From assembly GCA_002197545.1 (NCBI GenBank), contig NFUO01000467.1:33256-97255 (forward strand): a DNA stretch of 64,000 nt, given 5' to 3'. A program made the position numbers and the translations under genes. This stretch comes from Acidobacteria subdivision 2 bacterium RH1 MAG20. GTDB lineage: Bacteria; Acidobacteriota; Terriglobia; Terriglobales; Acidobacteriaceae. This document shows, one piece after another, positions 9,962 through 23,769 of the stretch. The notes under the pieces are model-generated. The model saw only the letters and a list, made by a program, of their open reading frames with translations. It did no database searches and was not told where the DNA came from. Position 1 is the first letter of the stretch. Each line of letters begins with the position of its first letter.

Positions 9962-11848
9962 TCACTGCCCTTGCGCCCCCTTGGCCTTCCACGGAGCAAA
10001 CCCGTTCTCAACCCCCTCCAATGCCGGTGCCAACGACGGAAAATGTCGCAGCAACACCGTAGAGAGCGTGGTGTCCCTGATCCAGTCCATCCCCGCCTTG
10101 CTGTAAACATCTTCGGTAAAGTCAGTCGTAAAGAAGCGATCGCTGTTCAATCGTCGCGACGCCATCAATATGAAGATACGGAAGGCCGTATCGCTGAAGC
10201 CAAACCCTTCCGGCGGCTTCTCCGCAAACAGACCCACAATCAAATCCACCATATCGATATCGTTGTTGTAGACCCGCCGTATCTCCTCCCGCCACACCGC
10301 ATTCTCGGTAAGCTCCTCAAACGTCGTTACCGGCCGCAAATTTAGCAGCTTACGGAACTTCGTATATCGCGGAACTCCCAGCTCGCGGCAGCGCATAATA
10401 TCGTGCGCCGCAATATCCATCAGAATCCCATCCGGTCTCACGAAGTGCTGCAACGTCTTCGGATAGTTATGCAGCACTACTGCTCCCGGATTCATTAGGC
10501 CAAACGAATAGAACAGATCATCAATGTGGATGCTGTCGCAGATATTCTGCGCGTCATTGCCAGCGATTTGCTGAAAATTCAACCGCTGCAGCACTTCGCC
10601 CGTCTCCCGCGACCAGAACGTAATATCGTCAGGAATCAGCGGATGCATCCGATACACCGCCACAAACTCCTCCGTCAGCGAGTAAGGGACGCCAAAATGG
10701 TCGGTCGCAGACCCTGGAATCCCGCTCACCAGCTCACTCCCGCTCAGTCTGCCAAACAGGTTCTTGATCCGCTCCCCCGCCAGCCCCCACCAGTTCGCGC
10801 GCATCGCAATCTGCAGCACCGGATGCCCCAGAATCGCCGTCGTCCACTCCACTGTATGAATCTTCGCAATAATCGCGGCGTTGATAAGCCGCGCATGTTC
10901 AAACAAGTCATCATCGTCCCACTCCGGATACTCCTGTTTCAGCCTGTCGCAGATCGCATTGTGCTCCAGCGTGAATAACGTATAGAAGAGTTCAAGTCCC
11001 ACCCACCATCCCACCAGCGCAGCCGACTGCAACTGCACCAGCGCATTCGGGTCAGGATGCACCAGATGGTCCTTGCCCACAAAAATCTTGCCATTCATCC
11101 CGGTCCGCGCCTTTGCCCGATAGTCCGCCGTGCTGCCATAAAGTTGCGAGCCATCCCACCAGTGCGTCTCGGTGTTGACATAGGTAAGCGGCTTCCCTTC
11201 ATCCGCAGCCGTCCGCGTCGGGTCCGGCATAACCCGCAGAATCCGCATGGGATCCTCATGCCAGGTATCAGCCTGCGCCAGCGGAACCTGCCACGAGTCC
11301 TCCTTGATGCTCTTGCCATGACTGAACCAGTCGCGAATCTGAAACTGCAGCCACGCCGCCGCCAGCAGATTCAAGGTCTTCGCCGGAGTAAACTCGTTTC
11401 TCGTCATCAGCTCAAGGCTCACCACCCTGGGACTCGGCGTCATCAGATCAGGCTGCTTGTCCTGCCACGTCTCGTCCAGCGGAACGTTTCGCCCAAACCG
11501 CGAACCCGCGCTCCCCATGAATGGACATTTCAAATCATTGAACGTGCCGTCCGGCCTACGAGCCGTCACCACATTCGGATAAACCGGCTGAGTTTCCAGC
11601 ACAGTGCCCGGCGTATTGGTGTCGGTAAGGTTCTTCTCCCGCAGCGTATTCCGCACCCCAGCCAGCACAGTCAAAGCCAGCGGAGTAGGCAACGCCGGCC
11701 ACCCGGTTTTCTGATCAACCAGCACGCAAGCCCGGTTGTACATGTCAACAAGCGCCCGTTTGCATCGAGCACTGCGAAGAACCTTTATCGCCGCAACAGC
11801 CGCAAGTGCACCACCGGCCGCAATTCCAGCTGCTATTAGCACTTTCAT
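9962..11848 (-). CDS. Animal-type heme peroxidase / fatty-acid alpha-dioxygenase-like protein
   Basis: A 628-residue member of the animal heme peroxidase (cyclooxygenase/alpha-dioxygenase) superfamily, with an N-terminal hydrophobic anchor (residues 3-24) that probably tethers it to the membrane. The core reads most like alpha-dioxygenases, which add oxygen at the alpha carbon of fatty acids. Tyr399 and His402 in VYRMHPLIPDD match the radical-forming tyrosine and proximal heme histidine of that group. The distal motif, normally QFxxHDW, reads QFQIRDW with Arg172 where the distal histidine is expected (codon at 11333-11335). If that alignment is right, classical peroxide or dioxygen handling may be altered. 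The gene stands alone upstream of leuS. Family call firm, exact reaction unknown. Confidence 0.82.
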   Translation of the reverse strand: MKVLIAAGIAAGGALAAVAAIKVLRSARCKRALVDMYNRACVLVDQKTGWPALPTPLALTVLAGVRNTLREKNLTDTNTPGTVLETQPVYPNVVTARRPDGTFNDLKCPFMGSAGSRFGRNVPLDETWQDKQPDLMTPSPRVVSLELMTRNEFTPAKTLNLLAAAWLQFQIRDWFSHGKSIKEDSWQVPLAQADTWHEDPMRILRVMPDPTRTAADEGKPLTYVNTETHWWDGSQLYGSTADYRAKARTGMNGKIFVGKDHLVHPDPNALVQLQSAALVGWWVGLELFYTLFTLEHNAICDRLKQEYPEWDDDDLFEHARLINAAIIAKIHTVEWTTAILGHPVLQIAMRANWWGLAGERIKNLFGRLSGSELVSGIPGSATDHFGVPYSLTEEFVAVYRMHPLIPDDITFWSRETGEVLQRLNFQQIAGNDAQNICDSIHIDDLFYSFGLMNPGAVVLHNYPKTLQHFVRPDGILMDIAAHDIMRCRELGVPRYTKFRKLLNLRPVTTFEELTENAVWREEIRRVYNNDIDMVDLIVGLFAEKPPEGFGFSDTAFRIFILMASRRLNSDRFFTTDFTEDVYSKAGMDWIRDTTLSTVLLRHFPSLAPALEGVENGFAPWKAKGAQGQ

Positions 11849-11976
11849 GGCAGTGTCCTCAATGACACATCTATCGCTTCAAAAAAAGCGGGCCCGAAAC
11901 TGCACGGCAATATTAGAACTGTCTACCCAACGAAGCAACTGGATTGCTACGAGCGTCCCCCTACAGCATCCAGCAA

Positions 11977-12786
11977 CTAATCCTGCATCTCGTTCAACTT
12001 TTCTTCCAGATCCTTCAAACTCTGCAGAACATCCTTCACCGCATAGCCCGCAGGCGCACGAAACAAAGCCGGGGCAGGCTCAGCGCGCGAAAAATTAGCC
12101 AGTTCAATCGTCATCTCGCCCGAACGTGGATCCTCCCACTGCTCCTTCATCACCAGCTTCAAATCCGGAGACGTCCATACTTCCCGCGTCTTCGTAATAG
12201 AAGCATCGTTGCCTGATCGTCCCGCCGGCACAATCGTCTTCGTCTTCGACACCGCCACCAGCAAACCCTGTACCGTATCCGTTCCCAGATCCTCCGTCGT
12301 AATCATCGGCTGAGGCCGGGTCGATACTGTTGCCGACCGCGAAGGGTTCGCCTTTGCCTGCTGCCTCTTCGGCCCCTGTGGAATCTTCACCAGCATGGCG
12401 GTCTTGTTCCCGCCCTTTGCGCCCTGAATCCACGTTGTAAACGTATGGGCCACAGGGTCCAGCACAAAGACCATTACCCCATCGGGATCGCCATTCTGCC
12501 CATTCGCCATGCGGCGCTCCACCCGTACCCTTCCCTGAGAGTCCCGCGCTACCGAATGGTGCCCCTGATGCGAAATCGTCGTTCCATCCGCCAGCTTTCG
12601 GATGTTGCTTCTCACCTGGACGGCCGAATAAGGCTGTCCAATCACTGGTTCAGCCAGCAGGGTATGCAGTAACCCTCCGTTGGCGATCACCTCCTTCGGT
12701 CCGCTATCCGGCGCAATCTGCGCTCCGGCTAAGCAACTCAACAGCCCCAATCCCAGCATTCCAGCCAATAACCGCAGTCGTATCAT
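11977..12786 (-). CDS. Secreted protein of unknown function
   Basis: A 269-residue protein. I chose the ATG at 12786 because GAGGA lies 7 bases upstream and the product then begins with a Sec signal peptide (MIRLRLLAGMLGLGLLSCLA) cleaved near AGA-QIAP; the frame extends upstream to 12861 without a signal. The mature part is beta-rich with segments such as GTTISHQGHHSVARDSQGRV and WTSPDLKLVMKEQWEDP. These resemble periplasmic acidobacterial proteins with an 'unmodified versus reference measurement' type beta-sandwich, but I do not recognise a named domain. The C-terminus (LQSLKDLEEKLNEMQ) is a short amphipathic helix. Function unknown. Confidence 0.72.
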   Translation of the reverse strand: MIRLRLLAGMLGLGLLSCLAGAQIAPDSGPKEVIANGGLLHTLLAEPVIGQPYSAVQVRSNIRKLADGTTISHQGHHSVARDSQGRVRVERRMANGQNGDPDGVMVFVLDPVAHTFTTWIQGAKGGNKTAMLVKIPQGPKRQQAKANPSRSATVSTRPQPMITTEDLGTDTVQGLLVAVSKTKTIVPAGRSGNDASITKTREVWTSPDLKLVMKEQWEDPRSGEMTIELANFSRAEPAPALFRAPAGYAVKDVLQSLKDLEEKLNEMQD

Positions 12787-12972
12787 TCTGATCCTCGTCA
12801 CTCCCGCAAATGGGTGCCTAAATATTTCCCGCTTCCCTGACCCGGTCAAGTAAAGATTCAACGGTGCTGGCAGAGACTAAATTTGCCTCGGCATAAGTCA
12901 GTTTCTGATAAAAGGACTACACTCTAGCCGAAGACAGTCTGCTGCGCACCTATACAAGCAAAGGGAAATGTT

Positions 12973-13890
12973 GTGTACTGGAGATTTGTCAGACGCGGGC
13001 CAGCAAGTTCACACTGTCAGACGTCTGGAATATTTCTGTTCTCAACGCTCGCCCTCACTGTCTTCGTCTCATTGCCTTGCCTGGGGATGCCATTTCAGGG
13101 GCAGTCCGCCGCAACCGTTCCCCTTCCTGTAGTCGCTGCGGCAACGTTCCCTCCGCAACAGACACTGGGAATCACTGGAGAGACGCATCCTTCAATCAAG
13201 CCGCTTGCAAAGGAAGCCGCTGCGACTTCTCCTGTGATCGTGATCGGATTTCTGGGAGGTCATGTAAAAAAGAACAACGCCATACACCGCGAAGTCCAGC
13301 TTGCCATGCATCTACGCCAGAACCACCCAGTCGGGGTCTATGTACAGGTATTTCAAAATTCGCATGGGCAAAGAGCATTTGACGAGATTCTGCATCTGCT
13401 GGACGTAAACCACGATGGAACGATAAGCCCGGCGGAAAAGCAACACGCCCGCATCATCCTCTACGGACATAGCTGGGGAGCCTCGGAAACTGTCACGATG
13501 GCCCGCCAACTCCAGACCGATCAAATCCCTGTCCTGCTGACCATCCTCGTGGACAGGGTCTCCAAGATTGGAGAAGGAGACCCACGCATACCGGCGAACG
13601 TAGCTCAAGCCGTCAACTTCTATCAATTGGACGGCCTTCTTCACGGCCGGCGCACAATCCGTGCCGCAGATCCAGCCAGCACGCAGATCATCGGAAACTA
13701 TCAATTCGACTACAAGGACACTCACATCTCCTGCGATCAATATCCCTGGTATGCCCGGCTCTTCATGGGACCGCATATCGAGATCGAAAACGATCCTCGC
13801 GTCTGGAACCAGGTGGAATCGCTGATCCGCGCGAAACTGCCGCCAAAAAAAGTTACCACGACCGCGACGCTTCTTGGACAGTCCCAGTAA
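12973..13890 (+). CDS. Exported alpha/beta-hydrolase-like protein with an EF-hand loop
   Basis: A 305-residue protein starting at a GTG with an AGGGA-like ribosome site. An N-terminal hydrophobic segment (residues 20-40) should export or anchor it. The nucleophile elbow LYGHSWGAS has Ser167, and the later HIEIENDP could supply the catalytic histidine. Just before the elbow, residues 144-155 read DVNHDGTISPAE, a complete EF-hand calcium loop with correct residues at positions 1, 3, 5, 6, 8, 9 and 12. So a calcium-binding loop sits on the helix entering the active-site strand. The substrate is unknown; lipase or esterase activity is possible. The CPBP-like gene follows after 6 bases, so the two are probably co-transcribed. 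Confidence 0.7.
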   Translation: MYWRFVRRGPASSHCQTSGIFLFSTLALTVFVSLPCLGMPFQGQSAATVPLPVVAAATFPPQQTLGITGETHPSIKPLAKEAAATSPVIVIGFLGGHVKKNNAIHREVQLAMHLRQNHPVGVYVQVFQNSHGQRAFDEILHLLDVNHDGTISPAEKQHARIILYGHSWGASETVTMARQLQTDQIPVLLTILVDRVSKIGEGDPRIPANVAQAVNFYQLDGLLHGRRTIRAADPASTQIIGNYQFDYKDTHISCDQYPWYARLFMGPHIEIENDPRVWNQVESLIRAKLPPKKVTTTATLLGQSQ

Positions 13891-13896
13891 ACCGCA

Positions 13897-14640
13897 ATGC
13901 AATCCGGCATCGAAAACTCCGGCGTCATACGATCCAAACAACGCGATCTCCTCGAACTCTCCGTCGGATACATACTCATTCTGCTCGTCATCTGGACGCC
14001 TCGCCCCTGGCAGAGACCGCTCTATCTGGCAGCCATCGTCTGGATCGCAGTGGTCACCTGCATCTCCTTCGACGGCTGGAGAACCATTGGCCTGCGCGTC
14101 TCCGCCCCTCTACGTTCGGTCTGGATCGTCGGCGCGGCGCTCACACTTGCAGCAGTTTCAGTCGCAACTGCCGCCAGACTCAACACTCTGCATCTGCCCG
14201 ACAGCACCGTCCTGTTCATCCAACGTTACTGGGGCTACGCAATCTGGGCCTGCTTGCAGCAGTTTCTCCTGCAGGACTTCTTCCTTCTGCGACTGTTGCG
14301 CCTGCTGCCCACCAAAACAGTCGCCGTCATCGCCGCCGCGTTCCTCTTCGCACTCGCACACCTGCCAAACCCCATCCTCACACCCATCACCCTGCTCTGG
14401 GGCTTCGCAAGCTGCCTGCTATTCCTTCGCTACCGTAATCTTTACCCATTAGCTTTAGCGCATGCCATCCTCGGCATCTGCGTGGCCATCACCATCCCCG
14501 GCCCGGTGAACCACAACATGCGCGTCGGACTTGGTTACCTGACTTACCGCCCCTACATATCTCATCATCTCAGCCAGAACGACCATATCGTATCCACCAA
14601 TGCATGCGTGGTCGCAGACGCACCCACCCGCCGATCCTGA
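13897..14640 (+). CDS. CPBP-type (Abi/CAAX protease-like) membrane protein with altered motif 1
   Basis: A 247-residue membrane protein with several hydrophobic helices. Motif 2 (FALAH, His155) and motif 3 (ALAHA, His189) of the CPBP/Abi glutamic intramembrane protease family are present. Motif 1, normally EExxxR, reads LQQFLLQDF with Gln121-Gln122. It either belongs to a glutamine-variant subgroup or has lost protease activity. It lies 6 bases after the hydrolase gene and overlaps the opposite-strand canonical CPBP gene by 76 bases at the 3' ends. A role in processing exported proteins is only a family-based guess. Confidence 0.72.
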   Translation: MQSGIENSGVIRSKQRDLLELSVGYILILLVIWTPRPWQRPLYLAAIVWIAVVTCISFDGWRTIGLRVSAPLRSVWIVGAALTLAAVSVATAARLNTLHLPDSTVLFIQRYWGYAIWACLQQFLLQDFFLLRLLRLLPTKTVAVIAAAFLFALAHLPNPILTPITLLWGFASCLLFLRYRNLYPLALAHAILGICVAITIPGPVNHNMRVGLGYLTYRPYISHHLSQNDHIVSTNACVVADAPTRRS

Positions 14641-15449
14641 CGCCACGCCCGGCCATAGAAGATTCCTGCCAACGCAGCCATCAACACATACCGCCAGTTG
14701 AAGTGCATCGCACGCTTGTTCCAGTGCGACAGACCGAACAGCACAGCAGCCACCAGCAGTGCCCAGTGCCGTCCCATGCTCCGTTCCAGTAGATTCTGCA
14801 GCCATCCGCGAAAGAAAAGCTCCTCCGGAACGGCGATAAAGAAGAACGTAAAAATTGCCGCGCCAGCAAGCTGCAAAAGTCGTGGCCATCCAAGCCAGAA
14901 CGCATGCAGATGCAGAAACCCAAGCCCCAAACCAAGCGGAATAGCGATCGGAACATAGAAAGCCCACTCACGCAAACCCACGCCAATATCGCGCAGATGC
15001 AGGCGCAGATCGAACCCAACGCCATCTAGCCGTCGCAACACCAGAAATCCATAGATACCGGCATCCAGCAACAGCATCTTGTTAAAAACAGCAAGATGCG
15101 CCGGCCACGCACCTTCAAACCAGCGCAGATCCACCGCCAGCCCCAGCACCGCCAGCACCAGAAAATCCCGCCAGTTGCTGCGCTGTCCGGGATCGACGCG
15201 CCTGGCCTGCCAAAGCAGCATCGCAACCACGATCGGCAACAGAACATAGAGCGCCAGCCAGTACCAGCGAAACTTCCCTGTCGAGCAGGCCACCAGCACA
15301 TAGGGCAAACACAGTACCGCAGGGCCAAGCAGCCGCAAAGCTATCGGCTGCATCTCCGCCAAACCGACCAGGTCTCGCGCAAAGAATGCCGCAGCCAGAA
15401 ACGGTACCAGCGTCAACAGCGCCGCAATCGCGATTACCGGACTAATCAT
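14565..15449 (-). CDS. CPBP family intramembrane metalloprotease
   Basis: A 294-residue multi-pass membrane protein carrying all three CPBP motifs: PEELFFRGWLQ (Glu209, Glu210, Arg214), LFGLSHWN (His242) and ATTHALVD (His282). Family members cleave substrates inside the membrane, for example in CAAX-type processing or bacteriocin self-immunity; the substrate here cannot be inferred. The start is the ATG at 15449, 78 bases downstream of nfo on the same strand. It converges with, and overlaps, the altered CPBP gene. Confidence 0.82.
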   Translation of the reverse strand: MISPVIAIAALLTLVPFLAAAFFARDLVGLAEMQPIALRLLGPAVLCLPYVLVACSTGKFRWYWLALYVLLPIVVAMLLWQARRVDPGQRSNWRDFLVLAVLGLAVDLRWFEGAWPAHLAVFNKMLLLDAGIYGFLVLRRLDGVGFDLRLHLRDIGVGLREWAFYVPIAIPLGLGLGFLHLHAFWLGWPRLLQLAGAAIFTFFFIAVPEELFFRGWLQNLLERSMGRHWALLVAAVLFGLSHWNKRAMHFNWRYVLMAALAGIFYGRAWRQDRRVGASATTHALVDTIWSFWLR

Positions 15450-15527
15450 GTCACTTATCCACTCGCTTAGCCCTCATCTTCGGCGCACACCTTGCTCCTA
15501 AAGTAGAGCAGCCGCCCATCGCCCACC

Positions 15528-16397
15528 TCATCCCGCAGCCAGCGTCCGCAACACTCCAACATTTCTCGCCTCATCCCCGGGAGCATCTACCGGCGTCTCC
15601 GCAATAAACGCCGCATGGGCAAACCGCGCATCGTGCAGCAACCGCCGAAAAGCCTCCGCCCCAATCGTCCCTTCACCAATATGCTCATGCCGGTCCAGCT
15701 TCGAGCCCATCGCCGCCTTGGCATCATTGCAGTGCCACACCTTCACCGCCTCGAACCCCACCGTCGACTCGACCAGCTTCATCGTCTCGATATATCCATC
15801 CGCCGAAACAATGTCATACCCCGCTACATGCACATGGCAGGTATCCAGACATACGGCCACCGGAGCGCAGGCCTTCAAACACTCCACCAGTTCCGCCACC
15901 TGCTCCAGCTTGCCACCCAGCGAAAACTCCGCGCCAGCCGTGTTCTCGATCAAAATCTTGAAGTTCTTCCCCGTGAAGTCAATCCCATCAATTGCCCGCT
16001 CAATCGACTGCGCCGCCAGCCGTAATCCTTCCTCCCGTGTCAGTCCCTTCCAGCTCCCGGGATGCAGCACCAGATACTCAGCGCCTAATGCCAGTGCCCG
16101 TTCCACCTCTCCGCGAAACGCTGCCGTCGAGTTCTCTCTTACACTCTCCGTCTGGCTGCACAGATTAATCAGATAACTCGCATGGATCGCCACCGGCCCA
16201 ACGTCATGCGCCGCCCGCAGCTCCAGCATCTTCGCCGCATCCTCCGGCTTCACAGGCGCAGCTTTCCACATTCGCGGACTGGCTGAAAACATCTGGAATG
16301 TATTCGCCCCTGTCGTCGCTGCCCGCTCCACCGCCGTCCAGCATCCGCCCGACGTACCGACATGCACCCCAATCCGCTTCTTCACTGAATCTGCCAT
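15528..16397 (-). CDS. nfo: Endonuclease IV (AP endonuclease family 2)
   Basis: Cuts DNA at abasic sites in base excision repair. The 289 residues are normal for the family. The trinuclear zinc site is visible through IHASYLINL, LHPGSWKG, IENTAGAEFS, CLDTCHVHVAGYD, WHCNDAK, DRHEHIGEG and ETPVDAPGDE. The ATG at 16397 is 9 bases after the acyl-CoA synthetase stop, so the two genes share a transcript, although no functional tie is obvious. Confidence 0.96.
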   Translation of the reverse strand: MADSVKKRIGVHVGTSGGCWTAVERAATTGANTFQMFSASPRMWKAAPVKPEDAAKMLELRAAHDVGPVAIHASYLINLCSQTESVRENSTAAFRGEVERALALGAEYLVLHPGSWKGLTREEGLRLAAQSIERAIDGIDFTGKNFKILIENTAGAEFSLGGKLEQVAELVECLKACAPVAVCLDTCHVHVAGYDIVSADGYIETMKLVESTVGFEAVKVWHCNDAKAAMGSKLDRHEHIGEGTIGAEAFRRLLHDARFAHAAFIAETPVDAPGDEARNVGVLRTLAAG

Positions 16398-16406
16398 TCT
16401 TCAAGC

Positions 16407-18197
16407 CTACCGCATCTTCGCGGTGGCCTCGTCAGCATAAAACTCCCCAATCTCTTTCTCATATTTCTTCTCCACCACCCGCCGCTTCAGTTTCATGCTC
16501 GGAGTCAACTCATCCCCCTCCACCGACCACTCGTCCGGCACCACGCACATCCGCTTCATGCTTTCATAGCTCGGCAGTTCGGCATTCACCTTGTCCACAA
16601 TCTCCTGATATGCCTTCACCACCTTAGGGTCTTTCACCAAAGCAGCATGGTCTCCCACCGATACTCCGTGCCCCTTGGCCCATCCCTCCAACGCAGTAAA
16701 ATTAGGCGATATCAGCACACAGGCAAACTTATGCTTGTCCCCCACCATCGCCGCCTGCGCCACCAGCGTATTCGCCTTCAGCTTGTTCTCAATCGGCTGC
16801 GGAGCAATGAATTTTCCGCCACTCGTCTTCAACAGCTCCTTTTTCCTGTCCGTAATCGACAGGAACCCCTCTCCATCCAACTTCCCAATATCGCCTGTCT
16901 TAAACCATCCCTCGGCGGCAAAGGCCTCCGCCGTCTCCTTCTCTTTCTTCCAGTACCCCGCAAACACCGAAGGCCCCTTCACCTCCAGTTCGCCATCAGC
17001 AGCAAACCGGCACTGCACATTCGACAGCGCCTTCCCTACCGTTCCAATCCTGTGCGCCTTCGGATAATTCAGCGCAATCACCGGGGAAGTCTCCGTCAGC
17101 CCGTATCCCTCGAAGATGCGAATCCCCGCATCGGCAAACCACCCCGCCGTATCCATTCCCAGCGGAGCCCCACCGGAGATAAACACCTCAACGCTGCCGC
17201 CAAACGCCTCACGAATCTTCCCAAATACCAGCTTGTTCGCCAGCTTCCAACCCATACCCGACGGAGTCTTCCCCTCCAGAGTCTCCTGCCGATGCGCTTT
17301 TCCCGTCGAAAGCGCCCATCTCAAAATCTTCGACTTCACCGGCGACGCAGCCGACTTCCCTTCCACCGCCTGCCGAATCTTCTCATACACCCGCGGCACC
17401 GCTACAAAGATCGTCGGCTTCAACATCTTCATCGCCGCCGGCAGCAAATCGAACTTCGGACAATACGCCACCCTCGCCTCATTGCACATCATTGCATAGT
17501 CCAGGTGCCGCGCCGTCACATGCGAGAGCGGTACAAACGAGATGCAACTGTCCTTTTCCGCAAACCCAAACGGATCCGTCGAAACATTCAAATTGCTCGC
17601 AAGATTTCCATGCGTCAGCATCACGCCCTTCGGCTCGCCCGTCGTCCCCGACGTATAGATGATCGTCGCCAGATCATCTGCTCGCGCCGCCTTCACCATC
17701 GCATCGAACTCCGTATCCCGCTGCTGCTTTTCCGTCGCCCCCTCCATCAAGGCGCCAAAACTCTCCGCATTGCTGAAGTCGCCCGTGTCCATCACCACCA
17801 CATGCTCCAACTCAGGCAAATCCCCCGCCGCCGTTAACTTCTCGTACTGCTCCTTCGATGAAACCACTGCTACCTTCGCACCCGAATCCCGCAACATGTA
17901 CCCAATCTGTTCAGGAGTCAGCGTCGGATAAAGCGGCACATCCACCCCGCCAATCGCCAACGTGGCAAAGTCAGCAACCGCCCACTCCCAGCGGTTCTCC
18001 GACAGAATCACGACCCGGTCGCCCTTCCCCAAGCCCCATCCACGAAGCACATCCGCCAAGACCCGCACGCGCCCGTACAACTCGGTTGAAGAGAGCGGAT
18101 TCCATTCTCCCGTCATATCCTGCCAGATCATCACCGCACGGTCGCCTCGACCCGTAACCCGTACGAAAACGTCATTCAACGTCGTCAGATCAAACAT
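16407..18197 (-). CDS. Long-chain acyl-CoA synthetase (AMP-forming)
   Basis: A 596-residue member of the adenylate-forming superfamily that activates fatty acids to acyl-CoA through an acyl-AMP intermediate. The AMP-binding signature YTSGTTGEPKGVMLTHGN lies near residues 190-207. The A5 motif EGYGLTETSP, the A7 motif WFKTGDIGKLDGEGFL and the A8/hinge lysine region DRKKELLKTSGGKFIAPQ are all present. A GAGGGG ribosome site lies 7 bases before the ATG. It sits 107 bases downstream of a TetR-family gene on the same strand; TetR-type FadR proteins often control such genes, so regulation by its neighbour is likely. Close to FadD/FACL (COG1022) proteins; chain-length preference cannot be read. Confidence 0.93.
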   Translation of the reverse strand: MFDLTTLNDVFVRVTGRGDRAVMIWQDMTGEWNPLSSTELYGRVRVLADVLRGWGLGKGDRVVILSENRWEWAVADFATLAIGGVDVPLYPTLTPEQIGYMLRDSGAKVAVVSSKEQYEKLTAAGDLPELEHVVVMDTGDFSNAESFGALMEGATEKQQRDTEFDAMVKAARADDLATIIYTSGTTGEPKGVMLTHGNLASNLNVSTDPFGFAEKDSCISFVPLSHVTARHLDYAMMCNEARVAYCPKFDLLPAAMKMLKPTIFVAVPRVYEKIRQAVEGKSAASPVKSKILRWALSTGKAHRQETLEGKTPSGMGWKLANKLVFGKIREAFGGSVEVFISGGAPLGMDTAGWFADAGIRIFEGYGLTETSPVIALNYPKAHRIGTVGKALSNVQCRFAADGELEVKGPSVFAGYWKKEKETAEAFAAEGWFKTGDIGKLDGEGFLSITDRKKELLKTSGGKFIAPQPIENKLKANTLVAQAAMVGDKHKFACVLISPNFTALEGWAKGHGVSVGDHAALVKDPKVVKAYQEIVDKVNAELPSYESMKRMCVVPDEWSVEGDELTPSMKLKRRVVEKKYEKEIGEFYADEATAKMR

Positions 18198-18304
18198 AAC
18201 CGTACCCCTCGGCCGCTAAAAGTCTCCCCCCACCATAAACCAATACTGCTAATCTCAACCGAGGCTGCTCTGCCTTGAGTAGTTTTGCTTGCTAATCCCA
18301 GGCC

Positions 18305-18919
18305 CTAATCCCTGTCCTTCCCAGCCGTCACCCCATTCAACAACACATCCATTACCTGAAGCGCCGTTTCCTTCGCATCGTAGATCCGCCCGGTAAACAC
18401 CGCTGAACTCAACAACTCATCGATCGCCCCAAACATACAGTGCGCCACCACGCCATCGGAGATGTCCCGCCGGAATATCCCCTTCTGCTGACCCCGCCGA
18501 ACAACTTCACGGACCATCTGGATATATTTCACGAGATGATGATGCGAGAACTCCGCAATAAACCTGGCGCTCTGCCTCATCTCCGTCTGCATAAGCACGG
18601 CCATGCTCCGGTTCTCCTTATGGCTCTCCAGATGCAACTCCGCAATGTATTCGAGTTGCTCTCGCGGCCCAGTGATCGTCACAAACGCCTCGGCCACCTT
18701 CGTGTAAAACTTCTCAAACGTCGCATCGATTGCCGTTCGCAGAACATCGTCCTTGCTTTTGAAGTAGAGATAGATCGTCCCGTCCGCTACTCCGGCACGT
18801 TTCGCAATTGCACTCACGGGCGAGTGAAAGTACCCCCGCTCAGCAATTACCTCCACCGCCGCGTCGAGGATACGCTGGTACTTTTCACAAGCCGCCAACT
18901 CTTCTTCTGTCTTCTTCAA
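18305..18919 (-). CDS. TetR/AcrR family transcriptional regulator (FadR-like)
   Basis: A 204-residue DNA-binding repressor. The start is set at TTG 18919 because AGGAG lies 6 bases upstream; the frame continues to 18967 without a ribosome site. The N-terminal helix-turn-helix is clear: RILDAAVEVIAERGYFHSPV, then AIAKRAGVADGTIYLYFKSK. The C-terminal ligand domain contains HKENRSMAVLMQTEMRQSA, similar to Bacillus FadR (YsiA), which binds long-chain acyl-CoA. With an acyl-CoA synthetase immediately downstream, an acyl-CoA-responsive repressor of fatty-acid activation is the best reading (inference). Confidence 0.88.
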   Translation of the reverse strand: MKKTEEELAACEKYQRILDAAVEVIAERGYFHSPVSAIAKRAGVADGTIYLYFKSKDDVLRTAIDATFEKFYTKVAEAFVTITGPREQLEYIAELHLESHKENRSMAVLMQTEMRQSARFIAEFSHHHLVKYIQMVREVVRRGQQKGIFRRDISDGVVAHCMFGAIDELLSSAVFTGRIYDAKETALQVMDVLLNGVTAGKDRD

Positions 18920-19092
18920 GCTGTCTCCTGCCTTTATCCATGCTTCAGAAACGCGAATATTCGTCAAAAAAGTTCAGTCAAATCACTCTAATGAACCCCA
19001 CCAGCGCTTGCCAACAGAGAACTTCGCCAGATCGAAATGCATCTTTATGCATTCGTCCATTTTCCACAATCTCAATTCTCAAAAAAAGTGAA

Positions 19093-19125
19093 GGGGTCAG
19101 TCTTCCTACAAGGAAGACTGACCCC
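19093..19125 (-). terminator. Terminator hairpin downstream of gltB
   Basis: Perfect 15-bp inverted repeat (GGGGTCAGTCTTCCT and its complement) around a 3-base loop, 80 bases beyond the gltB stop. On the minus strand it is followed by TTCAC and seven Ts, as expected for rho-independent termination of gltB. The arms also resemble the GGGGTCAG-type ends of dispersed repeats, so a repeat origin is possible. Confidence 0.7.
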
Positions 19126-19204
19126 GAAAAGCCACCTTTTTGTTACGCAAATTACCACGTCGAAAACACAAAACTTCACGTCCTGCCGCCTGCTTTCGAA
19201 AAAC

Positions 19205-23764
<4,560 letters not shown>

Positions 23765-23769
23765 GCTTC

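Noticed and set aside
18920..18967. Longer TetR start at TTG 18967
   Set aside because: The TTG at 18919 has a strong AGGAG ribosome site; the longer start has none.
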